NCBI GenBank assembly: GCA_000759655.1 | Contig: KN173945.1 | Location: forward strand, 3,349-12,826 | DNA: 9,478 nt | Direction of reading: 5' to 3' | From: Acidicaldus organivorans | Lineage (GTDB): Bacteria; Pseudomonadota; Alphaproteobacteria; Acetobacterales; Acetobacteraceae | Shown: positions 1 through 7,003 of the stretch, one piece after another | Layout: each line of letters starts with the position of its first letter | Numbering within the stretch: the first letter of the stretch is position 1 | Position numbers and translations under genes: made by a program | The notes under the pieces: generated by a model | The model's input: only the letters and a program-made list of their open reading frames with translations | Database searches by the model: none | What the model was told of the DNA's origin: nothing

Positions 1-207
1 GGGATCGACGTCGATGGTGACGAGCTTGTCGGAGCCGTCGCCGATCCCCTCCACGCCGAGCGTCCAGACATGCAGGAACTGTTCCTGGCCCTTGATCAGG
101 GCGGTGATGTAGGGCGAATTGCAGGTCTCATCGGCCCGCGCCGGGGCGAGCCCCGCAGCGAGGCCCAGGGCGAGCAGGCTTCCCGCCATCAGCAGCGCAT
201 GTCGCAT
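1..207 (-). CDS. Selenium-binding protein / methanethiol oxidase (SBP56 family), N-terminal part
   Basis: Only the first 69 codons are in the window; the gene continues past the left edge in an open frame. The ATG at 205-207 is preceded by GGAGG (213-217) at 5-nt spacing, which fixes the start. Residues 1-25 form a classic Sec signal peptide: Arg-His, then a Leu/Ala-rich core, ending APARA before DETC. The mature protein should therefore be periplasmic. After it come Cys29-Asn-Ser-Pro-Tyr and the stretch HVWTLGVEGIGDGSDKLVT, followed by IDVDP. This resembles the N-terminus of SBP56 proteins (human SELENBP1 has a similar YLATVDVDP strand). Bacterial members include periplasmic copper-dependent methanethiol oxidases, which convert methanethiol to formaldehyde, hydrogen sulfide and hydrogen peroxide. 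The metal- and selenium-binding residues lie outside the window, so the activity is inferred from family resemblance. It is divergent from the glycosyltransferase at 609. Confidence 0.72.
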   Translation of the reverse strand, partial: MRHALLMAGSLLALGLAAGLAPARADETCNSPYITALIKGQEQFLHVWTLGVEGIGDGSDKLVTIDVDP

Positions 208-608
208 CGTTTCCTCCAACATTTTTGTCTTTGCAGCATAAGCGATTTTCGCAGCTTGCGGTCCTCCTACGCCCGATAACGGCTTTCAGCCCCGACCGCG
301 AAAAATCTCGGGATTTCTAGCCAAATACTCCCCGCGAGTCAAGAAAATTCCGCTTCTGCCGCTGCTTTGTGGACTTCACATCGCGCCGATCCCGCAGCCG
401 GGAATATACCTTGTCCTCACGAAGGGGGCGCCTTCCATGCCCGACGGGGGATAAAGGTTGCATTCACTGCCGGAGAACCGGTATCTTAAGGGATCAGTAT
501 TTTAAAAAGAGAGGGGGTTGCGGGGTTTCCGAAAGATGCGTTAAATTATAAACATGGACTCGAAAAACGCACAAGAGTGGGTTGAAAGCGCATCAACCTC
601 AGGTTTAA
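208..608. other. Divergent intergenic region, AT-rich relative to the window
   Basis: This 400-base gap separates the leftward SBP56 gene from the rightward glycosyltransferase. It holds the leftward promoter at 314-342 and candidate rightward promoters. It also has a small hairpin GAAGG-N5-CCTTC (421-435) and a short palindrome CCGG-AGAA-CCGG (470-481). By hand count, 481-540 is 27 of 60 GC, well below the flanking coding DNA. Short open frames from 369 and 554 have no ribosome-binding site and no recognisable product, so I see no gene here. An operator or regulatory RNA is possible but nothing specific supports one. Confidence 0.6.
314..342 (-). promoter_or_regulatory. Sigma-70-like promoter for the SBP56 gene
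   Basis: Read on the minus strand, TTGACT (342-337, five of six matches to TTGACA) is followed by exactly 17 nt and then TAGAAA (319-314, four of six to TATAAT). Transcription would start near 307, giving a leader of about 100 nt before the ATG at 207. The hexamers and ideal spacing are seen directly; promoter activity is inferred. The leader contains only a small GCGA-AAA-TCGC hairpin and no recognised riboswitch. Confidence 0.5.
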
Positions 609-610
609 AT
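582..610 (+). promoter_or_regulatory. Candidate promoter overlapping the first start codon of the glycosyltransferase
   Basis: TTGAAA (582-587, five of six to the -35 consensus), 17 nt, then TTAAAT (605-610, four of six to the -10 consensus). If used, transcription would start near 617, downstream of the ATG at 609, and the protein would have to begin at the in-frame ATG at 639. Weaker alternatives lie upstream: TTGCGG (518-523) with an 18-nt spacer to TAAATT (542-547), and TTGCAT (459-464) with 18 nt to TATCTT (483-488). None is decisive. Confidence 0.28.
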
Positions 611-2972
611 GGCTGGTTCCGGGAGTGCAAAGGATCACATGGATTTTCCTGCAGGCAAGATCCTTTCCAGCAAGGGATCCCGCGCGGCCTTGGGCCGCAA
701 GAAACCGGCCACAGGGGCGGGGAAGAAGGCGGACGTTCCGCTAACCGTGATCCGTGGCCAAGTGACCAATGTCGTCCCTGGCGTCGTCGAGGGCTGGGTG
801 GTCAATGCCAATGATCCGGCCGAGAAACTGACCATTGAATGCCTCGCGGACGGCGAGTTGGTTTATGAGACGGTGGCCAACATCTTCCGCCCCGACTTGC
901 GCGACTATGGGCTGAGTGACTGTTATCACGGCTTTCGCATCGCCTTTGACCCGGACAAATATCGTATCGAGAGCCTCCGGATCATCGCCCGGTCAGCAGA
1001 GGAAGTGAGCGAGGTTTTTGGCATCGTCAAAGACCCGCCATCCCAAGGCAGGACGGGCGCCAGGGGGCTACCCGTTCCCGAAGAAAGGGCACGCACCGAA
1101 CCGATCGACATTTTCTTCGACGTCAGCGATCTGGTCAATTTCTTCAAAGATTACCGGTTTCCAACCGGAATTCAGCGGGTGCAGATGGAGATCATCCGCA
1201 GCTTTTTTGGCCGCACGACAGAAAGTCTCAACGTTTCCGTCTGTGCCTTCGTTCAGGACAGGGATTTCTGGGTCGAAATTCCCCTGTCATTCTTCAATCA
1301 TGTTTGCATGATGTCCATCACGGCGGACGACGAGAAGTGGCAGGAAACACTGACCGGGCTCAACGACCTGCTCCGGGAAATGCCCTATGTGGGCTTCACC
1401 AAAGGTGCGTATCTGGTCGATCTCGGGTCTTCGTGGTGGCTGCGCAATCTTTTCCTCAAAATCCGCCATGCCAAAAAGCTATACGATATCAAATATATTC
1501 CCTTCATTCATGATGTCATACCGGTTCGGTTGCCCGAGTTCTGTGTCAAGCGATTGGTCCAGGACTATCTTTCCTGGCTGAATGGCATATTCGATCACGC
1601 CGGTCATTTTCTATGTAATTCAAATTATACACAGAATGATTTTTGCAATGTCGCAGCCCATCTGGACCGGAAGATAACGACCCCTCCTTCCGTCATCATG
1701 CTGGATGGAGATTTCAGATCCTTGAGCGAGACCTTGCCCGAGGGAGGGGGCGTCGGCAAGGGAGAAGGGGGTGCAGACAAGATAAAAGAGATTTTGGAAA
1801 AGCTTGGCGTCCGGGACGGCCAGTATACTTTGTTCGTGTCCACCATCGAGCCGCGCAAAAACCATAATCTGGTTTTTTCGGCCTGGCTTCGCCTGATCCG
1901 GGAGAGGGGGTTGGGCGCGGTCCCGCATCTTCTTTGCGTAGGCAAGAGCGGGTGGCTGAACGAGGCGATTTACGCCCAGGTGATGGCGAGTGACCTTCTC
2001 AAACAGAAAGTAATCTTCCTTTCCAACCTGAGTGACGTCGAACTCTCCTATCTCTATTCCCACGCCATGTTCACCATCTATCCGAGCGGCTACGAGGGAT
2101 GGGGGCTTCCGGTCACCGAGTCTCTTTGTTATGGCAAGATACCGATCATTTCCAATCGTACCTCGCTTCCCGAAGCGGGGGGTGACTTCGCTGAATATTT
2201 CGATCCCGACTCCCTCAAGGAACTCGTAGAAAAAATAAGAAAGATTGCATTCGACGATGCCTACCGGAAGGCGCGCGAAAACTACATCCGCGAACATTTC
2301 CGTCCCCGCTCCTGGCAGGAAATCGCCGATGACATCATCGACGTCCTCAGGCGGCACAAGGTGCGCACACCACCAAGCCCCCAGCCTTGGCCGTGGGTGA
2401 AAGAGGCGGTCAGTGGGCAATACTATTTTATGGGTTCGATCGAAATGGACCGCCCCCTCAAGGGGATTGTCACCGGGGAAGCGTTCCGCCAGGGCGACGG
2501 ATGGTGGTGGCCTGAGCCTTGGGGATGCTGGACCAAAAAGACAACGGCGCGCCTCGAGTTTTCCTACCAGCCGAAGGGAGAGCGGGTCCGGCTCTATCTC
2601 GGCCTCAAGGGTTTTCATAAATGTGAATCCGCTGCGACCGTCACCATCGACGGCGCGTACCGGCGCACCGTGTCGATCGGGCTCGATGGCGTGAAGTGGA
2701 TCATCTTTTACCTCGATCCCGACATGATGGCCGTCATGCCACGGCATGAGGACAGGGTGTTGATCGGTGTAACGATCGGTTCGAGCGATCACGTCGACTT
2801 CAGCGAAGATACGGACGGCGGCGACTCCCGCACCGCCGGGGTCGGCGTCATCGGCTTCATGGTGTGCGACGAAAGCGACATCAAGGGGAGGCTCAACCTC
2901 CTCGAAAAAATCGCCATCGACGACCGCACGGCCGATCTCCACTACGCCGAGTTCCGCTCGCCGCTGATCTAA
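609..2972 (+). CDS. GT4-type glycosyltransferase with extra N- and C-terminal beta domains
   Basis: A 787-residue retaining-type (GT-B fold) glycosyltransferase, probably cytoplasmic, adding a sugar to a surface glycan or glycolipid; donor and acceptor are unknown. Residues about 48-115 form an accessory domain with EGWVVNANDP and RPDL...YHGF, as seen on other polysaccharide-type transferases. The acceptor half carries PTGIQR (185-190), HDVIPVR (301-307) and LCNSNYTQND (335-344). A Gly-rich linker (379-388) leads to the donor half with FVSTIEPRKNH (409-419) and GYEGWGLPVTE (494-504), whose Glu496 and Glu504 form the family's EX7E motif. Residues about 600-755 form a second beta-rich domain with GWWWPEPWGCWT (631-642). 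No signal peptide or membrane segment is seen. The ATG at 609 has only AGG five bases upstream; the in-frame ATG at 639 follows AAAGGA at 4 nt and is a real alternative. The middle of the gene is unusually AT-rich, suggesting transfer. It converges with the importer operon 34 nt away. Confidence 0.85.
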   Translation: MAGSGSAKDHMDFPAGKILSSKGSRAALGRKKPATGAGKKADVPLTVIRGQVTNVVPGVVEGWVVNANDPAEKLTIECLADGELVYETVANIFRPDLRDYGLSDCYHGFRIAFDPDKYRIESLRIIARSAEEVSEVFGIVKDPPSQGRTGARGLPVPEERARTEPIDIFFDVSDLVNFFKDYRFPTGIQRVQMEIIRSFFGRTTESLNVSVCAFVQDRDFWVEIPLSFFNHVCMMSITADDEKWQETLTGLNDLLREMPYVGFTKGAYLVDLGSSWWLRNLFLKIRHAKKLYDIKYIPFIHDVIPVRLPEFCVKRLVQDYLSWLNGIFDHAGHFLCNSNYTQNDFCNVAAHLDRKITTPPSVIMLDGDFRSLSETLPEGGGVGKGEGGADKIKEILEKLGVRDGQYTLFVSTIEPRKNHNLVFSAWLRLIRERGLGAVPHLLCVGKSGWLNEAIYAQVMASDLLKQKVIFLSNLSDVELSYLYSHAMFTIYPSGYEGWGLPVTESLCYGKIPIISNRTSLPEAGGDFAEYFDPDSLKELVEKIRKIAFDDAYRKARENYIREHFRPRSWQEIADDIIDVLRRHKVRTPPSPQPWPWVKEAVSGQYYFMGSIEMDRPLKGIVTGEAFRQGDGWWWPEPWGCWTKKTTARLEFSYQPKGERVRLYLGLKGFHKCESAATVTIDGAYRRTVSIGLDGVKWIIFYLDPDMMAVMPRHEDRVLIGVTIGSSDHVDFSEDTDGGDSRTAGVGVIGFMVCDESDIKGRLNLLEKIAIDDRTADLHYAEFRSPLI

Positions 2973-2979
2973 ACGCAAG

Positions 2980-2995
2980 GCCTCTGGGAAGAGGC
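2980..2995. terminator. Weak hairpin between convergent genes
   Basis: GCCTCT-GGGA-AGAGGC forms a 6-bp stem with a 4-nt loop, starting 8 nt after the stop of the glycosyltransferase. A second hairpin, CTGAG-N6-CTCAG (2995-3010), abuts it and reaches the permease stop at 3007. Neither is followed by a T run on either strand, so a classic intrinsic terminator is not demonstrated. Position between two converging genes is the main support for a bidirectional role. Confidence 0.3.
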
Positions 2996-3006
2996 TGAGG
3001 GTCTGC

Positions 3007-3978
3007 TCAGCCGCCTCCCGTCCGCGCGCTCACCAGCCGCTCGATCAGCACCGCGGCGATGATGATGACGCCGATCGCCGAGCCCTGCCAGAACGGCGAG
3101 ACGCCGAGCAGATTGAGCCCGTTGCGGATCATCACCATGATCAGCACGCCGATCAGCGTGCCAATCATCGAGCCGCGGCCGCCGGCCAGACTGGCCCCGC
3201 CGATCACCACGGCGGCGATCGCATCGAGCTCGAGCCCGGTCCCCGCCAGCGGATCGACCGAGAGGATCTGCGCGGACATCAGCACCCCGGCGATCGCCGA
3301 AAAAACGCCAGAAATCACATAAGGCAAGATGCTGTAGCCGAGCACGTTGAGACCCGCGATGCGCGCCGCCTCGCGGTTGGAGCCGATCGCGTAGATCGTC
3401 CGTCCGCCGCGGGTGAAGCCGAGATAGAGCCAGGTGAGGACATAGATCGCAATCAAGCTCGCCACATTGGAGGGCACGCCGAGGATCGGCGTATAGACGA
3501 GATCGCTCATCGCGGCGGGGAGATCGGAAATCGAATTCTGGCCCGAGAAGATATAGGCGAGGCTCCGCCCGATCGCCATCACGCCGAGCGTGACCACGAA
3601 GGAGGGAAGCCCGAACCGCGCCACCAGCACCCCGGAAAAGAGCCCGGCGATCCCGCCGCTGACCAGCGCCGCGCCTACCCCGGCGGCGATTCCGTAATGG
3701 CGGATGGTAAGACCCATGATCACCGCGGTCACGCCGAGCACCGAGCCCACCGAGAGATCGATGCCGCCGGTGAGGATGACGAAGGTCATCCCCGCGGCGA
3801 CGATCCCCGTCACCACCGACTGATCAAGGAGGTTGAGGAGATTGTTGGCCTGCAGGAAAAAGGGCGAGGCGAGGGAAAGGGCTGCGAAGACGAGCAGGGC
3901 AAGCCCCAGCATCCGCACTTCGAGTCGCTTGAGCCAGCGCCGCGTCCCCGCCGCCCGCACGCCCACGTTCTGAGACAT
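3007..3978 (-). CDS. Sugar ABC transporter permease (CUT2 / RbsC type)
   Basis: Inner-membrane subunit that forms the translocation path for a sugar or related solute; expected to work as a homodimer with the ATPase at 4003-5889. The protein is about 323 residues, normal for the family, and very hydrophobic with roughly eight to ten membrane segments. Family hallmarks (counting from the GTG at 3981) are VILTGGIDLSVGS (68-80), the cytoplasmic coupling loop AIGSNREAARIAGLNV (198-213), LDAIAAVVIGGASLAGG (252-268) and RNGLNLLGVSPFWQ (286-299). The N-terminal 20 residues are basic and cytoplasmic. I chose the ATG at 3978, which has GAGG 5 nt upstream; the adjacent GTG at 3981 would add one residue. 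It is the last gene of the operon, about 24 nt after the ATPase. The substrate cannot be read from the sequence. Confidence 0.92.
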   Translation of the reverse strand: MSQNVGVRAAGTRRWLKRLEVRMLGLALLVFAALSLASPFFLQANNLLNLLDQSVVTGIVAAGMTFVILTGGIDLSVGSVLGVTAVIMGLTIRHYGIAAGVGAALVSGGIAGLFSGVLVARFGLPSFVVTLGVMAIGRSLAYIFSGQNSISDLPAAMSDLVYTPILGVPSNVASLIAIYVLTWLYLGFTRGGRTIYAIGSNREAARIAGLNVLGYSILPYVISGVFSAIAGVLMSAQILSVDPLAGTGLELDAIAAVVIGGASLAGGRGSMIGTLIGVLIMVMIRNGLNLLGVSPFWQGSAIGVIIIAAVLIERLVSARTGGG

Positions 3979-4002
3979 CACGACCTCATCTCCCGTCTTC
4001 GC

Positions 4003-5889
4003 TTACATCTCGTGAGCGATCACCGCGCCGATCCGTTGGCGCAAGGGTGCTGGCTCGGGAAGGCTCGCCCCGGCGAGCGAGAGCCCGATCCAGCCGAGCG
4101 CATGGCCGCGATGGCTTTTGACGGGAACGAGCAATGTCGCCGGGCTGCCGCCCGCCTCCCGCACGAACCCCTCTTTCGGGGCGGAAAGCGCCGCGGGAAT
4201 GCGGGTTGCGGCGATGAGCGGCGTCTCTCCCGCCCGGAAGCCGGGCTCGGCCGCACTATCCTCGCCCACGCGGGCGAGGCAATAGAACCGCCCTCCCTCC
4301 GTCAGACTCCCATCGATCAGGCCCCAGAACGCCACGCCCCCATATTCGGCGACCAATGCGGCAAGCAAGCTGCTCACCGCGCCCATCGAGCTGCGCGGCG
4401 CGGCGAACAGAGTGAGCTTGGTCTCATCGAGCAGCGCGCTTTCGACGTCGGCGATGGTGGTGCCGTCACTGATGACGACGATGCGCGCGCAGAGCTCGAG
4501 CAGTTCCTCGAAATCGGAGGAGACGACCAGCACTGCGGTGCCCGAAGCTGCGACCTCGCGCAGCATGTCATAGATCGACCGCCGCGTGCCGATATCGACC
4601 CCCTTGGTCGGCTCATCGAGCAGAAGCACCCGGGGTTTCAGCAGAAGCCAGCGGGCGAGGATGATCTTCTGTTGCATGCCTCCCGAAAAGGCGAGCATGC
4701 TCGCCTCATCGAGCCGCCCTGCCGGAAGGTCGAGGCGTTCGAGCAGGCGCCGCGCCTCGGCCTCGCGATCGCGCAGGCCAACGCCGAAGCCGCGGCGCGC
4801 GGCGAGATGGGCAAGGAAGAGGTTCTCCTGCACCGAAAGATCGGGCACGATGCTCTGCCCGCGCCGGTCTTCGGGGACGAGGGCGAGCCCGGCGCGGATC
4901 GCCTCACGCGGCCGGTGGGGGGCGAAAGGGCGGCCTTCGAGCCGCATCTCGCCGCCCGCAGGGGCGCGGAGGCCGAAGAGGATCTCGAGCGTCTCCGACC
5001 GGCCGGCGCCGACCAGCCCGCCCAGGCCCAAGATCTCGCCCCGGTGCAGGGTGAAGGAGACGTCGCGCACCTTGGGCGGTGCGGCGAGATGGCGGGCCTC
5101 GAGCACCACCTCCTGCCCGTTGGCGGTGGTCCGAGACGAGGTCCTCCCGCCAGAGACGTCCTGGCCCGCCATGAGACGGATGAGCTCGGCCTGGGTGAGC
5201 GAGGCGGTGGGGATGGAGGCGGCGACGGTGCGGCCCTCGCGCAGCACCGTCACCCGGTTGGTGATGGCGAAGACCTCTTCGAGCCGGTGCGAGACGAAGA
5301 CAATGCCGCGTCCCTCCTCGCGCAGCCGGGTGATGATGTCGAAGAGGCGCTCGACCTCGCCCGGGCTGAGCGAGGCGGTGGGCTCGTCGAAGATGATCAG
5401 CGCCGCCTCCATTGCGAGCGTCTTGGCGATCTCGACGAGCTGGCGCTGCGCCGCCGAAAGACTTCGCACTTCGGCCTCCAGAGGGAGGGACTGCGCCTGT
5501 CCGAGCCCCTCCAGGATAGCCTCGGCCTGGGCGCGGAAGGCGCGGGGGCGGAAGCCGCCGGGCCGGGCGAGAGCGGGGAGGAAGATGTTCTCGAGTACGG
5601 TGAGATCGGGGGCGAGCGAGGTCTCCTGCATCACCATGCCGATCCCGGCCTCGATCGCCTCGCGCGGGCGGCGCGGCGCGTAGGGCGCGCCCCGCCAGAA
5701 GATCTCGCCCCGGTCATGCCGCACCTGACCCGAGAGCACCCGCGAGAGGGTGGATTTCCCCGCCCCGTTGGCGCCGAGCAGCCCGTGCACCTCGCCCGCC
5801 CGCACTTCGAGCGAGGCGCAGGCCAACGCCCGCGTGCGATCGAAGATTTTTTCGATGCCGCGGGCGGAGAGGAGGGCCGTGTCAGACAT
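4003..5889 (-). CDS. Sugar ABC transporter double ATPase with a C-terminal GAF-like extension
   Basis: Energises the importer; two fused nucleotide-binding domains of the RbsA/MglA type. Domain 1 has Walker A GANGAGKST (39-47), Q-loop Gln88, signature LSAAQRQLVEIAKTL (144-158), Walker B IIFDEP (165-170) and switch His201. Domain 2 has the degenerate Walker A GLVGAGRSE (291-299, no Lys), signature FSGGMQQK (401-408) and Walker B LLLDEPTKGVD (422-432), with SSD in place of the switch His. This asymmetry is usual for the family. The usual length is about 500 residues; this one has 628. The extra residues, about 500-628, follow a GAF-like plan: helix SSLLAALVAEY, strand GVAFWGLID, strand RFYCLARVG, a central variable part, strands LLVPVKS and ALGWIGLSL, and a final helix RQRIGAVIAHEM. 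No stop or frameshift separates it, so it is a true fusion. The ATG at 5889 has only a weak GCGGGG upstream. It lies 29 nt after the binding-protein gene. Confidence 0.93.
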   Translation of the reverse strand: MSDTALLSARGIEKIFDRTRALACASLEVRAGEVHGLLGANGAGKSTLSRVLSGQVRHDRGEIFWRGAPYAPRRPREAIEAGIGMVMQETSLAPDLTVLENIFLPALARPGGFRPRAFRAQAEAILEGLGQAQSLPLEAEVRSLSAAQRQLVEIAKTLAMEAALIIFDEPTASLSPGEVERLFDIITRLREEGRGIVFVSHRLEEVFAITNRVTVLREGRTVAASIPTASLTQAELIRLMAGQDVSGGRTSSRTTANGQEVVLEARHLAAPPKVRDVSFTLHRGEILGLGGLVGAGRSETLEILFGLRAPAGGEMRLEGRPFAPHRPREAIRAGLALVPEDRRGQSIVPDLSVQENLFLAHLAARRGFGVGLRDREAEARRLLERLDLPAGRLDEASMLAFSGGMQQKIILARWLLLKPRVLLLDEPTKGVDIGTRRSIYDMLREVAASGTAVLVVSSDFEELLELCARIVVISDGTTIADVESALLDETKLTLFAAPRSSMGAVSSLLAALVAEYGGVAFWGLIDGSLTEGGRFYCLARVGEDSAAEPGFRAGETPLIAATRIPAALSAPKEGFVREAGGSPATLLVPVKSHRGHALGWIGLSLAGASLPEPAPLRQRIGAVIAHEM

Positions 5890-5918
5890 CGAGATGCCCC
5901 GCCATCACCCCGGGGGGC

Positions 5919-6896
5919 TCAGGAGAGCTCCCCCGCGAACACCGTCTTGCGGATCGTGGGCAGCATCTGCTCGACGTTTTCCGGGGTGACGACGAGGATG
6001 GGGACGAGGATCTCCTTCTCCACCGGCTTGCCGTTGAGATGGGCGATCATCGCCTCCGCCGACTTCACGCCCATCTCGTAGGGCTGCTGCATGCCCGAGC
6101 CCACCACCTGGCCCGACTTGATGAGCTCGACCAGTTCCGGCGTGCCGTCGAAGGAGGCGACCAGCACCTGCCCCTCGCGCCGCGCCGCCTTGATGGCGCG
6201 GAGCGCGCCGGTGGTCGGCTGGTCGGTCTGCACGAAGAGGCCGCGCAGGTCGGGATGGGCGGTGAGCATGTCCTGGACGAAGCGGAAGGTCTCGTCGGGC
6301 GTGTAGGACTGCATCTGCTGCAGCCCGGCCTCGCGGGTGATCCCCGCCTCCTGCATCGCCTTGCGGAAGCCCGCGGTGCGCGCCTGGCCGTTGCGGCGCG
6401 CCTGGCTGATGGTGACGAGGCCCACCGAGCCGTTCTGCCAGCCCTTCGCGATCATCTTCTGGGCGAGCACCTTGCCGATGCCGTACGCCCCTTCGAAATT
6501 GTTGGAGATGATGAAGGAGACGTAGGTGCCGGAATTGGTGCCGATGTCGGAGACCACCACCGGGATGCCGGCTTTTTCGGCAAGCGCCAGCACGGCGGGG
6601 GCGGTGGAACTGTCGGTCGGCGAGATGCAGATCCCGGCCACGCCACGGGCGATCACGTCCTGGGCATTCTTGAGCTGGGTTGCCGCGCTGTTGTGGCTGT
6701 CGAGCGCGAGGAAACCGTAGCCGTTCTGCTTGGAGACGTCCTCGATGCCGCGGGCGAGATAACGCCAGAAGGGAAGGTCGAGACCGGGGGTGAGATAGAC
6801 GATGGTTTTTTCCGCAGCCCGGGTGCGAATGGCTGGGACGAGACCGGAAAGGGCCATAGCCGAGCCAGCGAGCAGGGAACGCCGCCTGAGTTTCAT
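5919..6896 (-). CDS. Periplasmic sugar-binding protein of a CUT2 ABC importer
   Basis: Captures the imported ligand in the periplasm and delivers it to the permease. The 325-residue protein is a type-I periplasmic binding protein (ribose/galactose-binding, LacI-like fold). The leader MKLRRRSLLAGSAMALSG with AIRTRA before AEKT is a signal peptide; the RRRSLLAG motif resembles a twin-arginine (Tat) signal. Family motifs are LPFWRYLARGIEDV (41-54), ISPTDSS (91-97), GIPVVVSDIGTN (110-121), FRKAMQEAG (177-185) and ASFDGTPELVELIKSGQ (247-263) followed by QQPYEMG (270-276). An upstream in-frame ATG at 6917 would add seven polar residues, but GGAGG 5 nt before the ATG at 6896 and the signal peptide decide for 6896. 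It is the first gene of the operon, as usual for importers that need excess binding protein. The ligand is not identifiable; pentoses, hexoses, polyols and autoinducer-2-like sugars are all known for this class. Confidence 0.92.
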   Translation of the reverse strand: MKLRRRSLLAGSAMALSGLVPAIRTRAAEKTIVYLTPGLDLPFWRYLARGIEDVSKQNGYGFLALDSHNSAATQLKNAQDVIARGVAGICISPTDSSTAPAVLALAEKAGIPVVVSDIGTNSGTYVSFIISNNFEGAYGIGKVLAQKMIAKGWQNGSVGLVTISQARRNGQARTAGFRKAMQEAGITREAGLQQMQSYTPDETFRFVQDMLTAHPDLRGLFVQTDQPTTGALRAIKAARREGQVLVASFDGTPELVELIKSGQVVGSGMQQPYEMGVKSAEAMIAHLNGKPVEKEILVPILVVTPENVEQMLPTIRKTVFAGELS

Positions 6897-6906
6897 TGTT
6901 TCCTCC
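6897..6906 (-). promoter_or_regulatory. Ribosome-binding site that fixes the binding-protein start
   Basis: On the minus strand GGAGG (6906-6902) is followed by AAACA and then ATG at 6896. The same GGAGG-AAAC arrangement precedes the SBP56 gene at 207. The longer frame from 6917 would bury this site inside the coding region. Confidence 0.8.
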
Positions 6907-6941
6907 GTGTTGATCATTGGGCGTAGATGACAAGTGCCGCC

Positions 6942-6970
6942 ATGATGGAGGGGAAGACGCCGCTTTTCAA
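6942..6970 (-). promoter_or_regulatory. Sigma-70-like promoter of the importer operon
   Basis: Minus strand: TTGAAA (6970-6965, five of six to TTGACA), a 17-nt spacer, then CATCAT (6947-6942, four of six to TATAAT). The start point would be near 6935, leaving a leader of about 39 nt before the ATG at 6896. A short TGATCA palindrome (6911-6916) sits in the leader but is too short to call an operator. Confidence 0.42.
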
Positions 6971-7003
6971 CCGGGGCCCGGACGGGGTGGGCGAGCGTGA
7001 GCG

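Noticed and set aside
369..551. Plus-strand frame of 60 codons in the intergenic region
   Set aside because: No ribosome-binding site, Arg/Ser-rich composition and no recognisable feature.
554..814. Short plus-strand frame of 86 codons beginning just before the glycosyltransferase
   Set aside because: The ATG at 554 has no ribosome-binding site, and most of the frame overlaps the N-terminal domain of the real gene out of frame. Its first 30 residues look vaguely protein-like, but no frameshift case can be made because the real frame is intact from 609.
1620..2978. A 452-codon open frame on the minus strand, antisense to the first glycosyltransferase
   Set aside because: No ribosome-binding site or recognisable domain; the plus strand carries the EX7E and EPRKNH motifs over the same bases.
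4600..5020. Missing Lys in the second Walker A (GAGRSE) and missing switch His of the ATPase
   Set aside because: This degenerate second site is normal for RbsA/MglA-type sugar importers, not a sign of decay.
3697..6081. A 794-codon open frame on the plus strand, antisense to the permease and ATPase
   Set aside because: Its translation is rich in Arg, Gly, Glu, Asp and His with no domain-like pattern, while the opposite strand encodes unmistakable ABC ATPase and permease motifs. Long antisense frames are expected where GC at third codon positions is high.
5905..6933. A 342-codon minus-strand frame overlapping the binding-protein gene
   Set aside because: Arg/Pro/His-rich shadow in another frame; the adjacent frame has a signal peptide, ribosome-binding site and full family motifs.
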